Assembly: GCA_937929895.1 (NCBI GenBank)
Contig: CALFUO010000121.1
Span: forward strand, 1 to 37,999
From: an uncultured Aquimarina sp.
GTDB lineage: Bacteria; Bacteroidota; Bacteroidia; Flavobacteriales; Flavobacteriaceae
Reading direction: 5' to 3'
DNA: 37,999 nt
Under the pieces are notes generated by a model that ran no database searches, had not been told where the DNA came from, and saw only the letters and a program-made list of their open reading frames with translations. Positions 1 through 7,277 of this stretch are shown here, in pieces (the stretch's first letter is position 1; every line of letters begins with the position of its first letter). The position numbers were made by a program, and so were the translations under genes.

Positions 1-380
1 AAAAACTTTTCTACTGTTTTAGGGTACGAGGTAGCAATACGTTTCCCTTCTAAATCTTTTACAGAATTATAAGTCGCATCTTTCGGTACTGCCAAAGAAA
101 CTTTACATTTCGAGAAGTTCAACTTTTCTACAACTTCTATATCTTCTCCTTTTTCTACTAAAAGGTTCTCCCCTACAATGGCAATATCTACAACTCCATC
201 TCTTAGGTATTGAGGAATATCTCCGTTACGCAAAAACATCACTTCCATAGGGAAGTTTCTCGTATCTGCTTTCAATTGGTCTTTTCCATTATCAATGGAA
301 ATTCCACAATCTTTTAGAAGTTGTACTGAATCTTCGTTCAGTCTTCCCTTTTTTTGAATGGCAATTCTAATTTTTGTCAT
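1..380 (-). CDS. hisG: ATP phosphoribosyltransferase, N-terminal part
   Basis: The gene runs off the left edge; 126 codons are present. HisG joins ATP and PRPP to give phosphoribosyl-ATP, the first committed step of histidine synthesis, in the cytoplasm. The start ATG (378-380) gives MTKIRIAIQKKGRLNEDS, with the QKKGRL motif typical of the family, followed by GDIPQYLRDGVVDIAIVGEN, the conserved ligand-binding region. The assignment is strongly supported by the histidine attenuator directly upstream. The remaining his genes would be expected to the left, outside the window. Whether this is the long form with the C-terminal regulatory domain cannot be seen. Confidence 0.95.
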   Translation of the reverse strand, partial: MTKIRIAIQKKGRLNEDSVQLLKDCGISIDNGKDQLKADTRNFPMEVMFLRNGDIPQYLRDGVVDIAIVGENLLVEKGEDIEVVEKLNFSKCKVSLAVPKDATYNSVKDLEGKRIATSYPKTVEKF

Positions 381-420
381 CTGATTTAGTTTCCTTTTAA
401 AAGAATCTTATATTATTAAA

Positions 421-450
421 AAACCCGTTCGAGCTAGCTCAAACGGGTTT
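421..450 (-). terminator. Attenuator terminator of the his operon
   Basis: Read on the minus strand, a 9-bp GC-centred stem (AAACCCGTT with AACGGGTTT), one mismatch, a GAGC/GCTC inner stem and a run of U (from the A run at 418-423) make a standard intrinsic terminator. It lies between the leader peptide and hisG. The sequence at 437-446 inside it can instead pair with 486-495, which includes the leader stop codon (10 bp including G-U pairs), and 449-454 can pair with 475-480. That gives an antiterminator exclusive with the terminator. Confidence 0.9.
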
Positions 451-489
451 TGGTGTATTATAAAATATGTACATACCAAAGTTTACCGC

Positions 490-537
490 TTAAGCGAATA
501 AATAGTAATGGTGATGATGTACACATGTAAATTTCAT
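490..537 (-). CDS. hisL: His operon leader peptide
   Basis: A 15-codon ORF reads MKFTCVHHHHYYLFA. Codons 7-10 are CAT CAT CAC CAT, so four histidines in a row, followed by two tyrosines. It ends 109 nt before hisG and 39 nt before the terminator hairpin. By the established mechanism of his attenuation, scarce His-tRNA would stall the ribosome on the His run and leave 486-495 free to form the antiterminator. With enough histidine the ribosome reaches the stop codon, covers that arm and the terminator forms. The peptide itself need have no function. The call rests on the His run and the matching alternative RNA structures. Confidence 0.92.
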   Translation of the reverse strand: MKFTCVHHHHYYLFA

Positions 538-555
538 TTCTTGTTTATTTCCATG

Positions 556-586
556 CAAAATAAAGAAAATATATCGGCTTATTCAA
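556..586 (-). promoter_or_regulatory. Possible promoter of the his leader
   Basis: On the minus strand a TTG (584-586) lies 21 nt before TATTTTG (556-562), close to the Bacteroidota pattern TTG / TAnnTTTG but one base short in the downstream box. It sits about 20 nt before the leader ATG. Motif match only. Confidence 0.35.
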
Positions 587-670
587 GCGATTCATTCACC
601 TAAATTTTTAAAAATATGTTATTCCTCAATTTTATCTTATTTTAGAGCAAACTACTTAAACAACAACATT

Positions 671-1321
671 ATGAAAAGGCTAGGCTTAACAGTAGCCACG
701 TTCTTAATATGGGGGGTAATTGCGAGTACTTACTATGTCTGTGTTGTCCGTGGGCTTTGTGCATCAGAAACACCTATCTATAAAGAGGTTAAACAACAAA
801 CACCAACCTATGTTACCCCTGCAAATGTAAAATCTCCTGATGATTTTATAGTTAAAAAAGACACTCTTTCGAAGAAAGAGACTATAAAAACTACTATAGT
901 AGCGATTACTAAAGAGTCAATAATAGATTCTTTAACACAAAAAGGGTTAGAAATTAGATACCAAAATCAAATCGTAAAATCTTACCCGTTAAACTTTAGA
1001 ATTTATAAAGCCAATACGCTTGTACGTATTCCCTTAATGCTAAGTGATTATGGAACTGTTTTAAAAGATATAATGCGTAAAAACAATGTTGCTTTGACAA
1101 TTATAGGATACTATAATGAAACGGAAGATTCTATTGTTGGTAAGCAAAGAGCAAAACATATCGAAAAATTATTACATTCTGCTTCTTTTCCTAAAGAATA
1201 CGTTTCTATAAAATCGCAAGAAGCGAAATTTCAATTTGACAACTATATTTTTAAAGGAGGAATTGATTTTGAATTTACTCCTACCGATAGCATTATCGTA
1301 TTTCAAAAACCAAAAAGATAA
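671..1321 (+). CDS. Membrane-anchored protein with OmpA-like C-terminal region
   Basis: The 216-residue product has an N-terminal hydrophobic segment (residues 3-28), a charged, Thr/Lys-rich linker, and a C-terminal part (about 130-216) resembling an OmpA/MotB peptidoglycan-binding fold: TIIGYYNETEDS, then GKQRAKHIEKLL, comparable to the 'GhTD..G....S..RA..V...L' signature. The usual Asp and Arg ligands of the family are only partly kept, so peptidoglycan binding is inferred. The next gene (1342) starts 20 nt later, so the two are probably cotranscribed. I do not recognise a specific named family. Confidence 0.55.
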   Translation: MKRLGLTVATFLIWGVIASTYYVCVVRGLCASETPIYKEVKQQTPTYVTPANVKSPDDFIVKKDTLSKKETIKTTIVAITKESIIDSLTQKGLEIRYQNQIVKSYPLNFRIYKANTLVRIPLMLSDYGTVLKDIMRKNNVALTIIGYYNETEDSIVGKQRAKHIEKLLHSASFPKEYVSIKSQEAKFQFDNYIFKGGIDFEFTPTDSIIVFQKPKR

Positions 1322-1341
1322 ACTTACTAGCAAATCATATT

Positions 1342-1650
1342 ATGTTTACTGAATTTATACCAAGTGACCGCCCCGTAGCTTTTCTGGAAATAGGAATCAT
1401 TCTCTTAATCACTTTTATTCTAGGTTTTTTATGCGGTAGAATTATACTAGCTAAAGTAAACCGCACAGTTAAATCTAACCCAGATACAAAAACAGATTTC
1501 GAAGAGAGAGATATTATCTCTGAACCCACTACGATAAGAGCCACACTAACCAGAGAGCGAGGAGGTAATCTTGTCGAACAACAAAAAGTTATTGCTATTC
1601 CCGAAGAAGAAGAAATTTCTAAAAAACAAGATACTGAGGAAGAAGAATAA
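1342..1650 (+). CDS. Small single-pass membrane protein
   Basis: The 102-residue protein has one clear transmembrane helix (about residues 15-36, ending in a GR pair) followed by a polar, charged tail ending in a Glu-rich stretch. It starts 20 nt after the preceding OmpA-like gene, so it likely shares its transcript. I recognise no family. The Glu-rich C-terminus would be cytoplasmic by the positive-inside rule or periplasmic if reversed; the sequence does not decide. Coding status is supported by operon spacing and the plausible helix-plus-tail structure. Confidence 0.5.
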   Translation: MFTEFIPSDRPVAFLEIGIILLITFILGFLCGRIILAKVNRTVKSNPDTKTDFEERDIISEPTTIRATLTRERGGNLVEQQKVIAIPEEEEISKKQDTEEEE

Positions 1651-1658
1651 TTAATTTA

Positions 1659-1680
1659 GAAATTAAGAAGTCTTAATTTC
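1659..1680. repeat. 22-nt palindrome upstream of the sugar transporter
   Basis: GAAATTAAGA, two bases, TCTTAATTTC is a perfect inverted repeat lying 28 nt before the transporter start. It could be a weak AT-rich terminator for the upstream pair or an operator for the transporter. The sequence does not distinguish the two; no long T run follows. Confidence 0.4.
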
Positions 1681-1708
1681 TTGAACTATATAACAACTAT
1701 TACTAAAC

Positions 1709-2896
1709 ATGTCTCAAAACAAATCTACATACTATCAACAATTCACAATCATCGCCATATTATTTGCTATTTTTGGCTTTGTCACTTGGTTAAACGGGAT
1801 TTTAATTCCTTTTCTCAAAAAAGCTTGTGAACTTACCGATCAGCAAGCATTCTATGTCACTACTGCTTTCTTCGCTTCTTATTTTTTCTTAGCACTCCCC
1901 TCTTCTTGGATTCTTAATAAACTGGGGACTAAAAAGGGAATGGCTGTAGGTTTAATTATAATGGCCGTGGGATGTGTGGTCTTTATTTCTGCCGCAGGAT
2001 CTCGAACTTTTGAATTGTTTTTAACAGGACTATTTATTGTTGGTATGGGATTAGCGCTACTGCAAACTGCTGCAAACCCGTATGTAAGTATCATTGGTCC
2101 GATTGAATCTGCAGCAAAACGCATTAGTTTTATGGGACTTGCTAATAAATTTGCAGGAATCTTAGCCAATGCTTTATTCGGGAGTATCTTATTGAAAAAC
2201 GCAACCGAAATTCAAGAAAAAATAGACGCTGCAAATACAACTGAAAAGAAGCTATTATTAAATGATCTTGCTAGTCGTGTAGAAACCCCTTACTGGATTC
2301 TTACCGTTATTTTAGTGGTAGTTGCTATTGTAATTTATCTATCGAAACTGCCGGATATTAAAGAAGAAGCAAGTGACTCTGATGGTGGAGAAACTTATTT
2401 AACCCAAGGAAAAACTTCTATCCTTCAATTTCCACATGTAATTTTAGGGGCTATTGCCATTTTCGGGCTAGTTGGACTTATTTTGGGATACTTAGTTACG
2501 ATTGCTATTGTCCCAAAGTATATTTCTCAAGAACGCTGGTTAACGATTTGTACTTTCTTAGGCATTGCATTAACCATAGTTTCTTACATAGCGACAGAAA
2601 AAATAGCGGTAGGAGCTCTGGCAGCCTTAGGTTTTGCTAACGCTGTAATGTGGCCTGCTATCTTTCCTCTTGGAATTAGAGATATTGGTAAATTCTCGAA
2701 TACAGGTTCGGCTCTATTAATAATGGGGATTGTTGGTGGTGCATTAATCCCACCATTCTATGGGTGGCTATACAAAGAAGGGAATCTTTTGGGCTTCGAC
2801 TTTCGCTCGGCATTCTTATTCGTAATGTTAATTTGCTATCTATATATTCTATGGTTTTCTAAAAAAGGGTATCAAATCGGGTTTCCAAAAAAGTAA
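1709..2896 (+). CDS. Sugar MFS transporter, FucP/GluP type
   Basis: This 395-residue inner-membrane protein has about 12 predicted hydrophobic helices. It belongs to the fucose permease / glucose-galactose permease branch of the major facilitator superfamily, which are proton- or sodium-coupled sugar importers. Diagnostic stretches are FAIFGFVTWLNGILIPFLK in helix 1, LGTKKGM in the loop after helix 2, and the LLQTAANPYVSIIGP segment of helix 4-5. A final WPAIFPLGIRDIGKFS matches the second-half signature. A central hydrophilic loop (about residues 215-235) separates the two halves. The substrate (glucose, galactose, fucose or another hexose) cannot be read from sequence. No enzyme gene is directly adjacent, though the glycogen cluster lies 4.4 kb downstream. 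Confidence 0.88.
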   Translation: MSQNKSTYYQQFTIIAILFAIFGFVTWLNGILIPFLKKACELTDQQAFYVTTAFFASYFFLALPSSWILNKLGTKKGMAVGLIIMAVGCVVFISAAGSRTFELFLTGLFIVGMGLALLQTAANPYVSIIGPIESAAKRISFMGLANKFAGILANALFGSILLKNATEIQEKIDAANTTEKKLLLNDLASRVETPYWILTVILVVVAIVIYLSKLPDIKEEASDSDGGETYLTQGKTSILQFPHVILGAIAIFGLVGLILGYLVTIAIVPKYISQERWLTICTFLGIALTIVSYIATEKIAVGALAALGFANAVMWPAIFPLGIRDIGKFSNTGSALLIMGIVGGALIPPFYGWLYKEGNLLGFDFRSAFLFVMLICYLYILWFSKKGYQIGFPKK

Positions 2897-3201
2897 TACA
2901 ACACTCGAGAAAACAGCCTTAAAATTGATCTCATAAAAGTATTGCACCATCTTACCATGAAAAATTAAACTACGTAGCTGCTCGTTGGGATACGACATAT
3001 TAAAAAATATGACAAATTGTTTTTTTCACTAAAACCAAATAGTTAGCATACATTCCCTACATCTACTGATTAATTCATTAAGCTAAAGAAAGTCACAAAA
3101 ACAATCTAAACGTTAGTGTAAATTGATAAATTTGACTACAATAATTAACTAAATATCAGTAATAAAATTCAGGTATAGTCGAAATTGAAACTATAATAAT
3201 C
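2897..3201. other. Intergenic region, 305 bp
   Basis: No ORF, RNA gene or strong hairpin seen. A TAAATTTG box at 3127-3134 is a possible promoter element for the RidA-domain lipoprotein gene, without a convincing TTG at the usual distance. Confidence 0.4.
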
Positions 3202-3717
3202 ATGAAAAAAACACTACAGTCATCACTCTTTTTAACACTAATTTTGGTGAGTTGCATAAATAGAAAAGATGAAAATGTCAACAGCTTCGATAATATTAAC
3301 TCAAACATTCAACAAACAAATACTAAAGTTAATTTAAAAAAACAGCCCCCTATATTTACACCCTCTGAACCTTCTCTTCCTTTTTCAAATGCTGTACAGG
3401 TTGGAGATATCCTATTCCTTTCTGGTGAGATAGGGATCGCAGAGGATGGAACTGGGCTTGTTCAGGGTGGTATTATACCTGAAACTAACCGTATATTCGA
3501 AAGAATTAAGGCTACGCTTGCTCATCATGAACTTGGTCTAGAAAATATTTTCAAATGTACTGTGATGCTAACTGATATGTCTGAATGGCAAACATTTAAT
3601 GAGATATATTCTGGCTATTTTAAACCGAGTAATTACCCAACACGTTCTGCAATGGGAGTTAACGGTCTAGCACTTGGTGCTCGAGTAGAGATCGAATGCT
3701 GGGCTTATAAGCCTTAA
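3202..3717 (+). CDS. Lipoprotein with RidA (YjgF/UK114) domain
   Basis: This 171-residue protein starts with a lipoprotein signal (lipobox LVSC, Cys18), a polar spacer to about residue 55, and a full RidA fold: PFSNAVQVGDILFLSGEIG, GGIIPETNRIFERIKATL, VMLTDMSEWQTFNEIYSGYF, PTRSAMGVNGLALGARVEIE and a final WAYKP. The Arg in PTRSAMGV matches the conserved residue that in active RidA proteins binds the carboxylate of enamine/imine intermediates made by PLP enzymes. Family members are mostly cytosolic; this one carries a lipobox and should be membrane-tethered outside the cytoplasm, so the usual substrate role is uncertain. It stands alone and is followed by a two-way terminator. Confidence 0.85.
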   Translation: MKKTLQSSLFLTLILVSCINRKDENVNSFDNINSNIQQTNTKVNLKKQPPIFTPSEPSLPFSNAVQVGDILFLSGEIGIAEDGTGLVQGGIIPETNRIFERIKATLAHHELGLENIFKCTVMLTDMSEWQTFNEIYSGYFKPSNYPTRSAMGVNGLALGARVEIECWAYKP

Positions 3718-3762
3718 CAGAATTAGTAGTAGTATAGTAACAATAAAAAAGCTGTAAAAAAA

Positions 3763-3793
3763 GTAAGGTAGCGACTTAAAGTTACTACCTTAC
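3763..3793. terminator. Bidirectional terminator
   Basis: GTAAGGTAG (3763-3771) pairs with CTACCTTAC (3785-3793), with further pairing (ACTT/AAGT) in the loop. On the minus strand it is followed by a T run (A run at 3755-3762); on the plus strand by an AT-rich tract. It separates the convergent RidA and DUF4494 genes. Confidence 0.8.
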
Positions 3794-3845
3794 CTATAAT
3801 ATATTAGTTTTTGTAACGATTATTCAGGACGTCACAAATACTCCA

Positions 3846-4349
3846 TTAGGCTTCCGCAGTTTCCGTTTCTGTTTCTTCTTCTTTAGGTAACACATTGAAT
3901 TTTTCTAATTGTTCTTCCTCTCCTGTAAAATAAGGAAAAACCTCTAGAATAGGAGACTCTGCTATAGATGGAATTGAAAAATCTCCTAAAGTATCTTTCA
4001 TAGCCTCGTTCGTATTATCAAAAGCTTCCTTAACATCTCCTGCTTGTACTAAAAAGTAAATATTAGTTTTTCGCTCTTTTCCACTCTCTTCGTCAACTGC
4101 GATTAGTGCTATTTTTGACTTATACCAACGATCTCCACTTTCGAAAGTATATACCTCGGAAATATTAGAAACCTTAATATTGGTAATTTTAAAAGCTTCT
4201 TCTGTGTAAGCTTTCATTTCTTCAGTGATACGTGCTTCTGCTTCAGAATATGAAACCGCATCTAACAAGTACGTTTCAGTAACAGGCTTCTGCTCTCCTG
4301 TTTCGAAAGTCTTTGTGTATTTTACTTTGCATTCGTACCAAATTACCAT
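3846..4349 (-). CDS. DUF4494 family protein
   Basis: This 167-residue soluble protein of unknown function opens with MVIWYECKVKYTKTFETG and continues with a SYSEAEARITEEM segment and EVYTFESGDRWYKSKIALI, the pattern I associate with DUF4494, a small family largely confined to Bacteroidota. The last 20 residues are very acidic and Glu/Thr-rich. There is no signal peptide or membrane segment. A TATATTTG box (4374-4381, minus strand) lies about 25 nt before the start and the bidirectional terminator lies past the stop, so it looks like a single-gene unit. The family name is recalled from pattern, not searched. Confidence 0.7.
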   Translation of the reverse strand: MVIWYECKVKYTKTFETGEQKPVTETYLLDAVSYSEAEARITEEMKAYTEEAFKITNIKVSNISEVYTFESGDRWYKSKIALIAVDEESGKERKTNIYFLVQAGDVKEAFDNTNEAMKDTLGDFSIPSIAESPILEVFPYFTGEEEQLEKFNVLPKEEETETETAEA

Positions 4350-4373
4350 AATTCTTTTTTTTTAAGAGGATGG

Positions 4374-4381
4374 CAAATATA
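4374..4381 (-). promoter_or_regulatory. TAnnTTTG promoter box for the DUF4494 gene
   Basis: TATATTTG on the minus strand, 25 nt upstream of the ATG, matches the Bacteroidota -7 consensus exactly. No clear TTG was found about 19-21 nt further upstream. Confidence 0.5.
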
Positions 4382-4439
4382 GTTTTATGAAGGATATAGT
4401 TTTGAATAAATTTTATTGAAATATTCACAATAATCGTCT

Positions 4440-4685
4440 CTATATCCTATCTACGGTAATAACCCGATAAGTATTCGAGTCAATAGTAACCCTAATTCTA
4501 TCTTCTAAATTGCAGATATAATAATTTTTACCTTTTATGAGAATATTTTCTATAGTGGTTTTTTCTATTAAAACCCGAATCATAGATTCAATTTCTACAT
4601 TAGAGAATTGTAATTGTAATTTTTTGTTTATTCTTTCATAAACAAGTTCTGTATAAGCCAATCGAGTTAAAATTATTTCTTTCAT
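4440..4685 (-). CDS. Small DUF3781-like protein
   Basis: This 81-residue protein has no signal peptide. The sequence (TELVYERINKKLQL near the N-terminus; GKNYYICN then RVTIDSNTYRVITVDRI at the end) follows the pattern I recall for DUF3781, where a GKNWY motif is followed by a hydrophobic strand with 'N.hSyTIIT'. Function is unknown. It is tail-adjacent to the DUF4494 gene with 90 bp between them. The start ATG is the first in frame and gives a length usual for the family. Confidence 0.6.
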   Translation of the reverse strand: MKEIILTRLAYTELVYERINKKLQLQFSNVEIESMIRVLIEKTTIENILIKGKNYYICNLEDRIRVTIDSNTYRVITVDRI

Positions 4686-4737
4686 AAACGCACCTATTAC
4701 AATCTAACATAGAAAACCTAAGGTCTTCTCATAAAGA

Positions 4738-4768
4738 AACCCCGAAACGTTTGTTACATAACGGGGTT
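4738..4768 (-). terminator. Terminator after the lipoprotein gene
   Basis: AACCCCG / CGGGGTT, a 7-bp stem with a 17-nt loop, followed on the minus strand by TCTTT. It lies 36 nt past the stop of the 4804-5886 gene. Confidence 0.8.
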
Positions 4769-4803
4769 AATTATTAGATTGTTTTATTTAGAGTTACTGT
4801 AAA

Positions 4804-5886
4804 CTATCGCTTTTTAAATATCGCTTTCACTCCTTCTTCTTGATTATTCAAGATCAATTCTCCGTTTACAACTTCTACTTTTATTCCTTCGAAGTATAAC
4901 TCTCCTTCTGGGTATACATTTTCTTCTCCCGTTAGAAGATTTATGTCTTTAAAATCTATTAGTGTTAATGTTTGATTATCTTCATTATAAGCCCAATTAC
5001 CAAAGAATTTATCATTACTATTTGTGCTTGTATCTTCGTAAATAGCTTTACATTCAGCGACACTCGCATTATAGTCTAATTCTTTTTCTTCATCTTTAAA
5101 CTCTTCTTCATAAGAACCTGTATCGAATAAATTCAAATACCAAATTGATGAAATCTCTTGACTATATTCTGCTTCAAAACTAGTTCCATTTTCGCATGTA
5201 ATTAAAGTAATATCGTTGTCTAAATCACCTTCTGATCTATCAAATACCCATTGACCTACTATAGTATTAAGCCCTCCCCAAGCTTCAACAATTATACATT
5301 GTTCTATAACCTGACTAATGTTATTCTCAGAATCATAAATACAAATGAAAAAACAGAATCTACCAGGAGGCATTTCATCAGTAAAATCTACATTTATCTC
5401 GTACGAATCATCATCATCTAAAGATTTTGAACCTAAAGATTTCCTTTTAGAAAATGAAGATCTTAAAACTTTATTCCCAACACTCGGGTCTTCAGCTGGT
5501 ACTGCATTTGAAAATACTGGCACATCGAAGTAACTATTAACTGGGTTTTTATCGGCATCTGCTAATTGAATATAAGCACCTGCAATATCAGCATCACTAT
5601 CAAATACAATATTAAAGCCAGTACCTTGAAAAGCTTCTGTTTTAGTACTATCAAGATTAAATTCAATATCACTATTAGGAGTAGGAGGCACTCCCTCATT
5701 TGTAGTTGCTCCTGCAATAGAAATTTCATTTTCTAAGGTAGAGATTGGGATAGCATTAAGTTCTACTGGATTTCTTTCCAGTTTTACATCTCCTCCTCCC
5801 CCTTCATTATTGGAATCATCATCTCCACTACATGCTGTAATTCCAATTACAGCCATAGTCATAATAAGGTTTTTTAAAATTTTCAT
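4804..5886 (-). CDS. Lipoprotein with C-terminal lipocalin-like region
   Basis: The 360-residue product has a lipoprotein signal (GITAC, Cys19) followed by a run of Asp, Asn and Gly (SGDDDSNNEGGGGD) as is usual for surface-exposed Bacteroidota lipoproteins. Residues about 35-200 form a beta-rich domain without a family I recognise. From about 210 the stretch IVGQWVFDRSEGD, NWAYNEDNQTLTLID and a final EGVKAIFKKR have the alternating G.W / short-strand pattern of lipocalin-like domains. It probably sits on the outer membrane; ligand unknown. It is a single-gene unit with its own terminator. Confidence 0.65.
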   Translation of the reverse strand: MKILKNLIMTMAVIGITACSGDDDSNNEGGGGDVKLERNPVELNAIPISTLENEISIAGATTNEGVPPTPNSDIEFNLDSTKTEAFQGTGFNIVFDSDADIAGAYIQLADADKNPVNSYFDVPVFSNAVPAEDPSVGNKVLRSSFSKRKSLGSKSLDDDDSYEINVDFTDEMPPGRFCFFICIYDSENNISQVIEQCIIVEAWGGLNTIVGQWVFDRSEGDLDNDITLITCENGTSFEAEYSQEISSIWYLNLFDTGSYEEEFKDEEKELDYNASVAECKAIYEDTSTNSNDKFFGNWAYNEDNQTLTLIDFKDINLLTGEENVYPEGELYFEGIKVEVVNGELILNNQEEGVKAIFKKR

Positions 5887-6094
5887 TTATTAGATTTTGG
5901 TTAGGTTTAAAAATAGCAAAAAAACTCTTCAGATATAAACAATTAAAAATATTAACTTTTCATTTCATTATTAGGGAATTTCTAAAAATTGATATTCCTA
6001 CTATAATTCAGGTTTGTATCTTTTTTTCAACTTATAGCAGTAAGTTAATTGCAACCTAACATTCTCATATAATTTTATCCATAGTCTACCTACA

Positions 6095-6257
6095 TCTATT
6101 GAAGCAAATAACTTATTTGATATTTACCCAGATAAAAATAGAGAAGCTGGTATTTATAAAGATCAGTTTGTATTCTTCCGAAAAACGTCACAGTTTGGCT
6201 ATACTGGTCCTTTTTTATTTACTAGACTTAATGTTAGCTTATCGTTTTCTTCTATAC
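6095..6257 (+). pseudogene. Remnant of a TonB-dependent receptor C-terminus
   Basis: Reading 6101 onward gives EANNLFDIYPDKNREAG, then FRKTSQFGYTGPFLFTRLN and VSLSF. This matches the last strands of TonB-dependent receptors ('NNLFD.YPD', 'SQFG..GrflyaRL.FsF'). Real receptors end at the terminal Phe; here the frame runs on through unrelated codons. No upstream barrel sequence, plug or start is visible, so only about 50 codons of a much longer gene survive. It lies just before a hairpin at 6271-6301 that may have been its terminator. Confidence 0.7.
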
Positions 6258-6270
6258 TAAATAGTTGTTT

Positions 6271-6301
6271 GCAAAAGAGATGTCAAAGGCATCTCTTTTG
6301 C
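6271..6301. terminator. 12-bp perfect hairpin, likely old terminator
   Basis: GCAAAAGAGATG pairs perfectly with CATCTCTTTTGC around a 7-nt loop. The T run is within the stem and the following sequence is AT-rich. It lies directly after the TonB receptor remnant and before the rpe promoter box. Confidence 0.65.
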
Positions 6302-6333
6302 CATTTATATCTAATTAATTTAAGGTCTTTTCC

Positions 6334-6341
6334 TATTTTTG
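6334..6341 (+). promoter_or_regulatory. TAnnTTTG promoter box for rpe
   Basis: TATTTTTG, an exact Bacteroidota -7 match, lies 17 nt before the ATG at 6359. It supports that start over longer readings of the same frame. Confidence 0.5.
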
Positions 6342-6358
6342 ATCCTAAAACAAAAAAC

Positions 6359-7012
6359 ATGTCTACACATTTAATAGCACCCTCAGTACTTGCTGCAGAT
6401 TTTGGAAACTTACAACGCGATATCGAAATGATTAATGAGAGTGATGCAGATTGGTTTCACATCGATGTTATGGACGGAATGTTCGTTCCTAATATTTCTT
6501 TTGGAATGCCAGTTCTAGAATCAATTCAAAAGCATGCTAAGAAATTACTAGATGTACATTTAATGATAGAACAACCTGATCGTTATATCGAAACATTTGT
6601 AAAGTTAGGTGCAAAGTTAATTACTGTACACTACGAAGCTTGTCCTCATTTACACCGATCGATTCAATTAATTAAATCTTTTGGCATTAAGGCCGGGGTA
6701 GCATTAAACCCGCATACACCAGTTCATGTATTAAATGAAGTAATCGGAGATATCGACTTAGCTCTAATTATGAGTGTAAACCCTGGTTTCGGTGGTCAAT
6801 CTTTCATCGAAAATACTTATGATAAAGTGAGTACACTTCGTAAAATGGCAAATACTAAAAATCTCGATTTGTTAATCGAAATTGATGGAGGGGTATCTAA
6901 TAAAAATGCTAAAGCGCTTACCGATGCAGGTGCAAATGTATTAGTTGCTGGTAGCTATATTTTTGGTAATAAAAATCCTAAACAAGCGATTATTGACATC
7001 AAGAATTTTTAA
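6359..7012 (+). CDS. rpe: Ribulose-phosphate 3-epimerase
   Basis: Interconverts ribulose 5-phosphate and xylulose 5-phosphate in the pentose phosphate pathway. The 217-residue TIM-barrel protein shows the expected order of motifs: APSVLAADFGNL, WFHIDVMDGMFVPNISFG (catalytic Asp and metal-binding His), LDVHLMIEQP, ITVHYEAC, MSVNPGFGGQSFI (phosphate loop), LLIEIDGGVSNKNA (second catalytic Asp) and VLVAGSYIFG. Length is standard. The frame is open upstream to a TTG at 6269 because it runs through the receptor remnant, but the family N-terminus begins at the ATG at 6359, just behind a promoter box. It is followed by its own terminator. Confidence 0.95.
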   Translation: MSTHLIAPSVLAADFGNLQRDIEMINESDADWFHIDVMDGMFVPNISFGMPVLESIQKHAKKLLDVHLMIEQPDRYIETFVKLGAKLITVHYEACPHLHRSIQLIKSFGIKAGVALNPHTPVHVLNEVIGDIDLALIMSVNPGFGGQSFIENTYDKVSTLRKMANTKNLDLLIEIDGGVSNKNAKALTDAGANVLVAGSYIFGNKNPKQAIIDIKNF

Positions 7013-7040
7013 AACTCTAAAAAACAGTTTTTTATATATT

Positions 7041-7076
7041 AAAACCGTATATTTCTTAAGGATTTTATACGGTTTT
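7041..7076 (+). terminator. Terminator after rpe
   Basis: AAAACCGTATA pairs with TATACGGTTTT (11 bp) around a 14-nt loop, 29 nt past the rpe stop. The stem is closed by A/T tracts, so it could act in both directions. Confidence 0.8.
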
Positions 7077-7225
7077 GTTATACTATAAAATCACCTTTTA
7101 ATTACATTAAACGAAAAATCATACATTGAATACGAGTTTCGATTATGTATATATCAACAAAAAACCTTTTTTCTTAATATTATTTCAAAAATTACCTTAT
7201 AAGCAAAAAACATTCAACAAAACTG

Positions 7226-7254
7226 TTAAAAAAATTATTTAAGCCTTAGATTTA
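7226..7254 (+). promoter_or_regulatory. Possible promoter of the glycogen cluster
   Basis: TTA (7226-7228) and TAGATTTA (7247-7254), 18 nt apart, are near-matches to the TTG / TAnnTTTG pattern, 23 nt before glgA. Weak evidence, each box one base off. Confidence 0.35.
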
Positions 7255-7277
7255 TATAGAATAATTAATAGTTACAT

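Noticed and set aside
2930-3060. Short plus-strand translations in the 2.9-3.2 kb gap looked vaguely transposase-like
   Set aside because: Broken by stops in all frames and no diagnostic motif; cannot be supported.
6269-6358. 30-residue N-terminal extension of Rpe from a TTG
   Set aside because: The extension reads through a hairpin and a promoter box and has no match to the epimerase fold, which begins at the ATG at 6359.
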